A stretch of 13,054 nt of DNA from the NCBI GenBank assembly GCA_904501955.1, contig CAJGCY010000066.1, forward strand, positions 1 to 13,054. The letters run 5' to 3'. A program made the translations under genes and the position numbers. Below the pieces are notes generated by a model. That model saw nothing but the letters and a program-made list of their open reading frames with translations. It was not told the DNA's origin and did not search any database. The number at the start of each line of letters is the position of its first letter. Within the stretch, counting starts at the first letter, position 1. Source of the DNA: an uncultured Akkermansia sp. Lineage in GTDB: Bacteria > Verrucomicrobiota > Verrucomicrobiia > Verrucomicrobiales > Akkermansiaceae. This document shows, one piece after another, positions 7,070 to 13,054 of the stretch.

Positions 7070-7097
7070 ATTATGACAGAAGGCGCCCGATTGTCAA
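7070..7097 (-). promoter_or_regulatory. Near-consensus sigma70 promoter of the nnr operon
   Basis: Read on the minus strand: TTGACA (7092-7097), a 16-base spacer, and CATAAT (7070-7075, five of six matches). Initiation near 7063 leaves about 9 bases before the ATG at 7054, or about 42 before the ATG at 7021. The almost leaderless arrangement, if ATG 7054 is used, fits the lack of a Shine-Dalgarno site. Confidence 0.65.
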
Positions 7098-7157
7098 TGA
7101 GAAATCCGCCCGGACCATACACGAGCCCCTTGCAAAAGGCACGAAAAACAAAAAAAT

Positions 7158-7236
7158 CTTGGAAAAGTGTCAATTTTACCCCCATTTTTACTTGGAAAAG
7201 TGTAAAAATTATGGTATTTTTCACCAAGAAAAGTGT
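7158..7236 (+). repeat. Three direct repeats with exact 33-base period upstream of the ATPase gene
   Basis: CTTGGAAAAGTGT occurs at 7158-7170 and again, identically, at 7191-7203. A variant CCAAGAAAAGTGT (10 of 13 matches, the last nine identical) lies at 7224-7236. Starts are exactly 33 bases apart. The 20-base spacers are also related: both end in ATTTTT followed by an A with or without C. The array ends 9 bases before the ATG at 7246. A period near three helical turns puts the boxes on one face of the DNA, as in operators or iterons. CTTGG (7191) and CCAAG (7224) also make an imperfect inverted repeat around an AAAAAT-ATTTTT core. Because 33 is a multiple of 3, the array reads in the ATPase frame as an 11-residue period (xEKCxxYxxF), so a coding explanation cannot be fully excluded. 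Confidence 0.85.
7192..7220 (+). promoter_or_regulatory. Candidate promoter of the ATPase gene inside the repeat array
   Basis: TTGGAA (7192-7197, part of the second repeat box), a 17-base gap and TATTTT (7215-7220) make a reasonable sigma70-like promoter with initiation near 7227, about 19 bases before the ATG. If so, the boxes overlap or flank the -35 and would be well placed for autoregulation. Each element has only four of six consensus matches. Confidence 0.4.
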
Positions 7237-7245
7237 AAAACAGCC

Positions 7246-8601
7246 ATGAAACAAACACTTAAAAGAAAGATAGACAAACACTTACAAGAATACTACAACA
7301 GCACCGATAATGCATTACTCATTACCGGAGCCAGACAAATCGGCAAAACATACTCCATTCGCGAATTCGGGAAGCGTTACAAAAGCTTTATCGAAATCAA
7401 CTTTGTCGAAACACCGGAGGCTGTAGAAGCATTTCGAACAGCCCGCAACAGTAGCGATCTATTGTTCAGAATATCAGCTCTCACCTCTACCCCCTTAATA
7501 AAGGGAGAAACATTGATATTCTTCGATGAAGTTCAGCTTTGTCCCGAAATTGTAACCGGCATTAAATTTTTGGTTCAAGAAGGGTCGTACCGCTATATTC
7601 TGAGTGGTTCATTGTTAGGTGTTGAGTTGAAGGATTTACGCTCTGAGCCTGTAGGCTACATGGGGGTTAAGGAAATGTACCCCTTGGACTTTGAGGAATT
7701 TGCTACCAATCTGGGAGTCAGCGACCGCATATTCAAAGCCTTAGAAGAAGCTTGGGAAACACGACACCCGATAGATGAAACAGTACACGCAAAAATGCTG
7801 GAGCTTTTTCACCTTTATCTGGTAGTGGGTGGCATGCCGGCAGCTGTATGCCAATACATGCAGACAAACAATCTTCAGCAAGTATTAAAAGCTCAACAAG
7901 AAATTCTGAGATTGTACCGAAGAGACATCTCTCAATATGACCCGGATAACAAATTTGCCATCGAGGAAATTTTTCAACTGATACCGCCGGAGCTAAATGC
8001 ACCGAACAAGCGTTTCATATTAAAATCACTCAATGAGAAAGCAAGATTTTCACGATATTCAAATGGATTCCTGTGGCTACAACGAGCCGGAGTAGCACTA
8101 CCGGTGTACAACGTGGAGGAGCCCAAAGTTCCGCTGCTTTTGGCGCGTTCTCGCAATCTTTTCAAACTCTTCCAAAGCGACATAGGGCTATTGGCTGCAC
8201 AGTATGCCGGAGGAATCCAACTGCGAATCATACAGGGAGATTCCGGCATCAACTATGGTGCAATATACGAAAACGCCATAGCGCAAGAACTGGTAGCTCA
8301 CGGAATTACCCCCTACTATTACAATAACAAAAGATTAGGTGAACTGGATTTCGTAATAGAGCTTAACGGGCAAGTAATACCAATCGAAGTAAAGAGTGGC
8401 AAAAATTACATGACACACAGTGCGTTAAACAATGTTATGGCATGCGACGCTTATGATTTACCTCAGGCTATCGTATTCAATAACGACAACGTGCGCACCA
8501 AGGAACGTATATGTTATATGCCCGTATACATGGTCATGTTCCTGCGCCCGAACAACTCAGCACCGACTTATTATAAACTCGACCTCTCGCTCTTACAATA
8601 A
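7246..8601 (+). CDS. AAA+ ATPase of the AAA_14 / DUF4143 family
   Basis: A 451-residue protein with the usual family layout. The N-terminal AAA_14 ATPase domain has Walker A GARQIGKT (28-35) and Walker B LIFFDE (90-95), followed by VQLCPE and the sensor-like ILSGS. The C-terminal DUF4143 domain contains a PD-(D/E)xK-like signature, GELDF (Asp368) followed by IEVKSG (Glu381, Lys383), typical of a restriction-endonuclease fold; nuclease activity is not established for the family. Length is normal and the gene looks intact. The start was put at ATG 7246 (MKQTLKRKIDKHLQ) because family members begin about 25 residues before Walker A. The open frame extends further upstream, but over the repeat array and into nnr. 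No Shine-Dalgarno sequence is seen. Codon use and composition are more AT-rich than nnr, tatD or prc, which suggests transfer; such genes often occur in several copies per genome. It is monocistronic and converges on tatD with only 12 bases between the stops. The biological role is unknown. Confidence 0.93.
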   Translation: MKQTLKRKIDKHLQEYYNSTDNALLITGARQIGKTYSIREFGKRYKSFIEINFVETPEAVEAFRTARNSSDLLFRISALTSTPLIKGETLIFFDEVQLCPEIVTGIKFLVQEGSYRYILSGSLLGVELKDLRSEPVGYMGVKEMYPLDFEEFATNLGVSDRIFKALEEAWETRHPIDETVHAKMLELFHLYLVVGGMPAAVCQYMQTNNLQQVLKAQQEILRLYRRDISQYDPDNKFAIEEIFQLIPPELNAPNKRFILKSLNEKARFSRYSNGFLWLQRAGVALPVYNVEEPKVPLLLARSRNLFKLFQSDIGLLAAQYAGGIQLRIIQGDSGINYGAIYENAIAQELVAHGITPYYYNNKRLGELDFVIELNGQVIPIEVKSGKNYMTHSALNNVMACDAYDLPQAIVFNNDNVRTKERICYMPVYMVMFLRPNNSAPTYYKLDLSLLQ

Positions 8602-8613
8602 CCGCCCCCGCCT

Positions 8614-9225
8614 TCACCACTCGCCGCGCATGAGGCGGTAGAGGGCGAGGGTACGGGGCCAGGTTTCCGGGGCGTCATCTGACTCCGGGAAGAGGCGGTC
8701 GTGCGGGATGCGGGCGTAGCGCTCCTGCGCGCGGGGGTGGGCGAGCTCACGGAAGCCGACGGAAAAGATGGCGCCGAGGGCAAGGAACTCGCGAGCGAGC
8801 TCATGCGAGCCATTCCAGGCATGGAGGAGCACGCGTGGCAGGGTATTGCAACGGGCGCGTTCTTTGAGGATGGCAAGTAGCTCTGCATGCGCCCGCACAC
8901 AGTGCAGGTGCACCAAGCGCTCATGGCGGAATGCCGCGCCGAGGTGCAGGTGCAGCAGCAGGCGCTGCGCTTCCAGCGTATGGCGATGCTTATCCGAGGC
9001 ATCCAAGCCGGTCTCCCCCACCTCTGCCGTGGGGTAGCGGTACAGGTAATCATCCAGAGCGAAAGCGAACTCCGCAGTATCCTGCACGGCATGCGCATGC
9101 CAAGGGTGCACGCCGAAACAGGGAGTCATGCCCTGCGTAGCAGCAATGCCGGGCCAGTCCGCCATGGTGACGGCGCAAAGGCTACCGCCGGCGGGATTCA
9201 CGTGGTGTGTGTGGTAATCTTTCAT
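8614..9225 (-). CDS. tatD: TatD-family metal-dependent hydrolase (DNase-like)
   Basis: A 203-residue TIM-barrel metallohydrolase, shorter than E. coli TatD (about 260). Seen in order: HTH ligands H5 and H7 (DYHTHH), GVHPW (38-42), EVGETGLD with Glu71 matching the GEIGLD glutamate, His108 in VHLHC, His135 in LLHAWNGS (the usual HCFSG position) and Asp184 in DDAP (the usual TDAP). All expected metal ligands are therefore present. TatD enzymes are Mg-dependent 3'-5' exonucleases or DNases in DNA repair and turnover. The start at 9225 is set by the motif beginning at residue 3 and by the ATGA overlap with the radC stop (9222-9225), which implies translational coupling. The upstream part of the frame is inside radC. 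The gene is GC-rich, unlike the converging ATPase gene. The gene symbol is by family and may not be orthologous to E. coli tatD. Confidence 0.9.
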   Translation of the reverse strand: MKDYHTHHVNPAGGSLCAVTMADWPGIAATQGMTPCFGVHPWHAHAVQDTAEFAFALDDYLYRYPTAEVGETGLDASDKHRHTLEAQRLLLHLHLGAAFRHERLVHLHCVRAHAELLAILKERARCNTLPRVLLHAWNGSHELAREFLALGAIFSVGFRELAHPRAQERYARIPHDRLFPESDDAPETWPRTLALYRLMRGEW

Positions 9226-10016
9226 GTATTCAAGAGCCCTTCTTCCGCGAAACTGAAATAGCCTTTGCCGCCATTGGCTTCCGCGGAGCCGATGATGACG
9301 TGGTCCGTCAGCGGGATGCACAGAACGCGCCCGGCAGCCTCAATATTTTTGGTAATTTGCTTGTCCGGCTCACTGGGGCTCACGCTACCGCTGGGGTGGT
9401 TGTGCACCATGACAATGCGGCAGGCATTGTACCGAATGGCGGAGCGGAACAAATCACGCGGGTGCACCAGCAGGCGGGTCAGCGTGCCCTTTGCCACGCG
9501 CTCCATACGAATCAGGCGGTTGTGAGAATCCAGCATGAGCACACACATGACCTCCTGCAGCTCGTAGCGCAGTTCCGTCACCATGTATTCATACACATTC
9601 TGCGCGCCTTTCATGTCCGCGCGCTTCAGCTGCTCGCGCACGGCGCGCATGCCAAGCTCGAACCCGGCGGCAAGGGTAGCGGCTTTCGCCGGGCCAAGCC
9701 CCGGTAATAAGCCGGCGATGTCCACAGCCTCCATATTACCCAAATCACTGAGCGAACCGGCAGATTTACGCAAGCGCTCGGAAAGCGCGAGCACGTTGCA
9801 CCCCTTCACCCCCGTTCGCAAGAACAGGGCTATGAGCTCATCATCCGTGAGAGCGCTGCGCCCATACTGAAAGAGCTTTTCACGGGGCAACAATTCCATC
9901 CCCAAGTCGCGCAACTTGGGAGTTGAGGGAGTTGGAGGCTCATCCTCCTGTGCTACAATGGCAAGATTCACGGCAGTATTGAGAGAGTAAAGAGTGATGA
10001 AGAAAAACGGGGGCAT
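9222..10016 (-). CDS. radC: RadC-family JAMM-domain protein
   Basis: 264 residues. An N-terminal helix-hairpin-helix region includes LLPGLGPAKAATL (103-115). The C-terminal MPN/JAMM domain has the complete metal signature HNHPSG...SPSEPD (His205, His207, Ser215, Asp218, matching H-x-H-x7-S-x2-D), with the preceding MCVLMLDSHNRLI strand. The family was long called a DNA repair protein from an E. coli allele, but that role was withdrawn; the in vivo function is unsettled. The LRDL...PREKLFQYG block (35-52) corresponds to the conserved family start, so residues 1-34 are an unusual extension. An in-frame GTG at codon 16 is an alternative start. It is the middle gene of a likely prc-radC-tatD group, 90 bases after prc and overlapping tatD by 4 bases. 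No promoter is seen in the gap, but a stable hairpin is. Confidence 0.93.
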   Translation of the reverse strand: MPPFFFITLYSLNTAVNLAIVAQEDEPPTPSTPKLRDLGMELLPREKLFQYGRSALTDDELIALFLRTGVKGCNVLALSERLRKSAGSLSDLGNMEAVDIAGLLPGLGPAKAATLAAGFELGMRAVREQLKRADMKGAQNVYEYMVTELRYELQEVMCVLMLDSHNRLIRMERVAKGTLTRLLVHPRDLFRSAIRYNACRIVMVHNHPSGSVSPSEPDKQITKNIEAAGRVLCIPLTDHVIIGSAEANGGKGYFSFAEEGLLNT

Positions 10017-10029
10017 CCCCCATAAATGA

Positions 10030-10063
10030 GGCGCCTGCCGAGTTGCAGGCTCTGGCAGGCGCC
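10030..10063. repeat. Perfect 10-bp inverted repeat between prc and radC
   Basis: GGCGCCTGCC (10030-10039) pairs exactly with GGCAGGCGCC (10054-10063). Inside the 14-base loop, GAG (10040-10042) can also pair with CTC (10050-10052). On the minus strand the hairpin lies 44 bases after the prc stop and is followed by TCATTTATG, a poor T-run. It could be a weak terminator, an attenuator or an mRNA-stabilising hairpin that lowers radC-tatD expression relative to prc. Confidence 0.7.
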
Positions 10064-10106
10064 GTAAATTACTTTCAAGTCAATGCTGATATACGGGCGG
10101 AGAGCA

Positions 10107-12320
10107 TCAGGGCATCTCCAGCATATCATTGATGATGTTCATGGACTCGCGAAGAATGGGATCCAGCGTGGAGGGGTAATCTACCTCATCCTCCAGAGCT
10201 TCCTCGGGGTCTTCTACCTCATCCATGTACTTCTCATCCTCAGCCTTGGTGATGAGGGGCAGCTCAGCAGCAGTCACATCATCCAGCTTGAGGCGGTAGA
10301 TGCGGAGGTTGGCAGCATCTGCCTCAGCCATGGCAGCGTAGCGAACCTTGCGGTCCTCTGCAATCTCCTTCTGGCGGCGCAGCAGCTCCTCATTCTCAGC
10401 AATACGCTTAGCCTTGTTGAGGGAGTCCACATTGGCCTCCAGCAGAGCACGGCGGTAGTCGATGTACCAACGGGCGTACTGCAAGTCCTTATCCTCGCTG
10501 ACGCGAGCAGCGCTGCGGCGGGAAAGCTCCGGCAGGATGCGAGCCAAGCGCGGATTCTTCACATAGCCGGAGGCGGCGGGAATCTCATCATACGGCATGA
10601 CGAAATCAAGCTCACCCTCACCCAGCTGCAGGGCAGCCGTGCTCATGGGCAACACGATGTCGCTGGGCACACCCTTGAGCTGGGTGGATGCACCATTGAT
10701 GCGGTAGAACTTCTGCACGGTAATCTTAATCATACCGACGCCCTCACGGGAGGAGAAGTAAGGCAGGTACTCCGCAAGGCTGCGGGGAATCTGCACGGTA
10801 CCCTTACCGAAGGTAGCCTCATCACCCACGATGACGGCACGACCGTAGTCAGCCATAGCACCGGCAAAAATCTCGGAGGCAGAGGCGCTGAGCTTATTGG
10901 TAATGACGACCATCTCGCCGTCAAAAATCTTGCGACCGCTCACCGTCAGGCGCTCTTTGTGGCCACGGGCATCACGCACCTGCACCACAGGACCGGCACC
11001 GGTGAAGAAGCCCACCATCTTGCGAACCTCCTCCAAAGAACCACCGCCGTTGAAGCGGAGGTCAACAATCAGGCCATCCACACCCTCGCGGTTCATGCGC
11101 TGTACGAGCTTCTTCACATCAGATGCACAGCGAACATCACCACCCTCCAGGTCGATGTAGAAAGAAGGCAACGTAAGGATACCGATGCGGCGGGCCTTGC
11201 CTTCCGGCGTCTTCATCTCCACAATCTTGGCGCTGGCCAGAGACTCGGACATGGGCACCTCATCACGAATGATGGTAACCTCGCGCTCCTCAGCACCCTC
11301 ACCGGAGAGCACGCGGAGCTTCACGGGCACACCCTTCTGGCCGCGCACCAAGTCCACCACCTTATCGATGCTCATGTACATGATGTCAGTCCACTGTCCA
11401 TCGTTCTTGCTGTCCACAGCGATGATGCGGTCACCGAGCTTGAGCTGGCCGTTCTTGGCAGCGGGGCCACCCTTCACGATACCCTCGATGCGGGTTGTGC
11501 CGTCATCCTGCTCCTTGAGCTGAGCGCCGATACCCACAATGGAAGCCTTAATCATATCCTTGAAGCGCTGCTCCTCACGTGCGCTCATGTAATCACTGTG
11601 GGGATCATAAGAGCTGGCAACGGCATGCAGCAACATGGCTACCATATCCTCCACGTCAGACTCCTGCACCTCATTGCGCAGGCGCTTGAGGCGAGCGGAA
11701 AGCTTCTCGGGGATGGATTTCTCCTTCAGCACGGGATCGGCTTTACCCTTCTCCCTGGCCAGGCGGGACACATTCTCACGGCGAATGACCTCCGTCAGCA
11801 CCATATCGTCCACCATATCACGCCAAGCCTGCTCGAGCTCCGCGTTATTTTTTGCGCGAGGGGATTTGCGACGGGAGCGAAGCGTAGAGCGGTCCTCATC
11901 GAACGCGGGGAGTTGCTGCTCATACGAGGCCAGCAGTTTCTCCGCGGCGTCGATGCGAGCCAAAGCACGAGTGGAATACTCGGCATGCAATTCCAATGCA
12001 AGCTGGCGGGCACCGGTCAGCAACATGTCACTGAAAAGCGGGTCGTACTTCTTGTGCAAGGCATCCACATCTTCTTGCGTGAAGTAAAGTTGCTGCGGGT
12101 CCACACTGCGCAGGTAGCTCTCCAAGAACTTTGCATTGGCTTTAGAGTCAAAACGCGCGCGCGAGTAGTGCGCCATCTGCAGCACCAAAGAAAACTGCTT
12201 ACCGATGGAGTCATAATCCGGCTCAGCATAGCCTACGGAAGTACAGGAAACCAAAGCGGCAGCAGCTGCTACCACCGCAGCACCCATGCTACGGAGACGG
12301 TTCAGAAATGGTATTTTCAT
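10107..12320 (-). CDS. prc: Tail-specific (C-terminal processing) protease Prc/Tsp, lipoprotein type
   Basis: A 737-residue S41 serine protease, slightly longer than E. coli Prc (about 680). The N-terminus has a signal with LVSC and Cys26 as lipid-attachment site, so it is likely anchored in the envelope facing the periplasm. The N-terminal helical domain spans about 35-250, with the DPHSDYMS block at 239-246. A PDZ domain follows at about 258-345 (GIGAQL, GGPAAKNGQLKLGDRI). The protease core has VDLRFNGGGS (419-428), NKLSASASEIFAGAM with catalytic Ser480, and FGKGTVQ with Lys506 and Gln510, matching the Ser-Lys-Gln centre of E. coli Prc and CtpB. A helical C-terminal domain follows and ends in a very acidic stretch (about 690-720). 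It degrades or trims periplasmic proteins by their C-termini and controls wall hydrolases in other bacteria. Likely first gene of a prc-radC-tatD group. No Shine-Dalgarno or clear promoter was found. Confidence 0.97.
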   Translation of the reverse strand: MKIPFLNRLRSMGAAVVAAAAALVSCTSVGYAEPDYDSIGKQFSLVLQMAHYSRARFDSKANAKFLESYLRSVDPQQLYFTQEDVDALHKKYDPLFSDMLLTGARQLALELHAEYSTRALARIDAAEKLLASYEQQLPAFDEDRSTLRSRRKSPRAKNNAELEQAWRDMVDDMVLTEVIRRENVSRLAREKGKADPVLKEKSIPEKLSARLKRLRNEVQESDVEDMVAMLLHAVASSYDPHSDYMSAREEQRFKDMIKASIVGIGAQLKEQDDGTTRIEGIVKGGPAAKNGQLKLGDRIIAVDSKNDGQWTDIMYMSIDKVVDLVRGQKGVPVKLRVLSGEGAEEREVTIIRDEVPMSESLASAKIVEMKTPEGKARRIGILTLPSFYIDLEGGDVRCASDVKKLVQRMNREGVDGLIVDLRFNGGGSLEEVRKMVGFFTGAGPVVQVRDARGHKERLTVSGRKIFDGEMVVITNKLSASASEIFAGAMADYGRAVIVGDEATFGKGTVQIPRSLAEYLPYFSSREGVGMIKITVQKFYRINGASTQLKGVPSDIVLPMSTAALQLGEGELDFVMPYDEIPAASGYVKNPRLARILPELSRRSAARVSEDKDLQYARWYIDYRRALLEANVDSLNKAKRIAENEELLRRQKEIAEDRKVRYAAMAEADAANLRIYRLKLDDVTAAELPLITKAEDEKYMDEVEDPEEALEDEVDYPSTLDPILRESMNIINDMLEMP

Positions 12321-12503
12321 TATTTATAAGTCTTTTAAGTTAACAACCCACTCCTAAGGAGAAGGCTTTGACAGTGCCGATTAAACGGCCTCTGCTTATT
12401 TTGACACAGCCGGGAGCAAATTCTATCAAAAAAAGTTAAAAGTATGACAAAATGCCCGCTAGCATGCATCTGCTGCAAGGGAACAGCATGCACAGTACCG
12501 TGC

Positions 12504-12908
12504 TTAACCCTTGGCGGATTTGCGCGCCTTGCGCTTCTTTACCATCTTGAAGCCCAAGGTGGACACAAGAGAGGAAATCTGTTGCTCAAGCTCAGCAATA
12601 CGAGCCTTTGCGTCTTTCAAGGAAGCTTCAAGGTGAGCAGCTTTAATCTTGGCTTTGCGTGCCTCATTTTTAGCGGAGCGAAGCTGAGGTGAAGTTTCCA
12701 CCTCAGGTTTTTCAATCTTGCGACGGCCCTTGGGGCGAGGCTGAAAACGCTCCGACATGGCATCCTCCGCCTGTTTTTTCCACAAAGAAATAAGTGTCGG
12801 GGCAATCCCCTTTTCCTCACCTATTCTCTGAATGGAACGCTTACGAGAAAGCACCTCACGAACGATGGCGAGCTTCTCTTCCGTTGTATAATTGGCTCGA
12901 TTTTTCAT
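12504..12908 (-). CDS. Stand-alone transposase OrfA-like HTH / coiled-coil protein
   Basis: 134 residues from ATG 12908 (MKNRANYTTEEKLAI). Residues about 7-47 match the helix-turn-helix of IS3-type OrfA (HTH_Tnp_1): YTTEEKLAIVREVL, then SIQRIGEEKGIAPTLISLW. A basic linker (RPKGRRK) and a predicted coiled coil at about 80-118 (HLEASLKDAKARIAELEQQ) follow, then a very basic end (KKRKARKSAKG). OrfA normally binds the ends of the element and is fused by frameshifting to the OrfB integrase; here no OrfB frame or flanking inverted repeat is seen, and the gene has its own promoter. The start at 12908 is preferred because the upstream in-frame ATG (12941) lies in the -10/-35 spacer. The protein is therefore probably a domesticated DNA-binding protein, possibly a regulator or nucleoid factor; an IS remnant is the alternative. 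Confidence 0.75.
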   Translation of the reverse strand: MKNRANYTTEEKLAIVREVLSRKRSIQRIGEEKGIAPTLISLWKKQAEDAMSERFQPRPKGRRKIEKPEVETSPQLRSAKNEARKAKIKAAHLEASLKDAKARIAELEQQISSLVSTLGFKMVKKRKARKSAKG

Positions 12909-12932
12909 GATATGAAAACAATTTGCAGACTT

Positions 12933-12961
12933 CTTATACATATTTCAGCACGACTTGGCAA
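12933..12961 (-). promoter_or_regulatory. Promoter of the OrfA-like gene
   Basis: On the minus strand: TTGCCA (12956-12961), a 17-base spacer and TATAAG (12933-12938). Initiation near 12926 gives a leader of about 17 bases without a Shine-Dalgarno site before the ATG at 12908. This supports the shorter start of that gene. Confidence 0.6.
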
Positions 12962-13054
12962 GAAGAAAGTCTTATACCGGCATATAAAAAAAGCATTTTT
13001 GGCATCAAATGACACATTTTCTGAACTTACAGGCATTTTTTGCTCATAAGCACA

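Noticed and set aside
7158..7236. CRISPR array
   Set aside because: Units are 13 bases with 20-base related spacers, only three copies and no cas genes. Spacers resemble each other, unlike CRISPR spacers.
7021..7245. Extension of the ATPase gene upstream to a start at 7021
   Set aside because: It overlaps the nnr start, its promoter and the repeat array; family members begin near MKQTLKRK. Kept only as a caveat because the repeats stay in frame.
10083..12329. A 748-codon plus-strand open frame covering the whole of prc on the opposite strand
   Set aside because: It has low-complexity His/Leu/Ala-rich sequence and no domain, and prc on the minus strand is certain. It is an antisense artefact of prc codon choice.
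12351..12361. CTCCTAAGGAG palindrome upstream of prc, containing AGGAG
   Set aside because: It is about 30 bases from the prc ATG, too far for a Shine-Dalgarno site. A leader peptide after it would have three codons, so no function can be supported.
12462..12503. Terminator for the OrfA-like gene from GCATGC/GCATGC and GCAC/GTGC pairs
   Set aside because: Stems are short, self-palindromic and not followed by a convincing T-run.

Overview
The window looks like chromosomal DNA of a bacterium of the Verrucomicrobiota, possibly an Akkermansia-like gut lineage. This is an inference from style: many exported or lipidated proteins of unknown function, few Shine-Dalgarno sequences, a large lipoprotein-type Prc protease and a stand-alone transposase-OrfA-like regulator. 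No 16S or other decisive taxonomic marker is present. Housekeeping genes (nnr, radC, tatD, prc) alternate with accessory material of lower GC content.

Region 1-573: a Rho-independent terminator of a gene outside the window is followed at once by the 5' part (domain I) of a group IIC-type intron. This is exactly where such introns insert. The reverse transcriptase and the intron 3' end are missing, so it is a relic. A possible 54-residue membrane protein lies beyond it on the minus strand.

Region 574-2940: a minus-strand secreted Sel1-repeat protein and a plus-strand probable lipoprotein are divergently arranged around a 436-base intergenic region. That region holds a perfect-consensus sigma70 promoter, a leader of nearly 200 nt, and an open frame that may be a remnant of a YD/RHS-type repeat protein. 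A strong, probably bidirectional terminator (2908-2936) closes the lipoprotein gene and the converging operon.

Region 2969-7097: a tightly packed minus-strand operon runs from a near-consensus promoter. Its first gene is nnr (NAD(P)H-hydrate repair). Three unrecognised exported or membrane proteins of 280, 465 and 115 residues follow, with gaps of 17 and 6 bases and then an overlap of 17 bases. The 465-residue protein has a histidine/aspartate-rich N-terminal half and a glycine-rich hydrophobic C-terminal segment, and it is the best candidate for an undescribed function.

Region 7158-8601: an AAA+ ATPase of the AAA_14/DUF4143 type, lower in GC than its neighbours and probably acquired by transfer. 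It is preceded by three copies of a CTTGGAAAAGTGT-like box spaced exactly 33 bases apart. These boxes look like a built-in operator or autoregulatory element and are the most striking non-coding signal in the window.

Region 8614-12320: minus-strand prc (tail-specific protease lipoprotein), radC (JAMM-motif protein) and tatD (metal-dependent nuclease). radC and tatD overlap by ATGA. A perfect 10-bp inverted repeat sits between prc and radC.

Region 12504-13054: a 134-residue HTH plus coiled-coil protein related to IS3-type OrfA, with its own promoter but no OrfB partner or visible inverted repeats, so probably domesticated. Nothing is recognised in the last ~90 bases.
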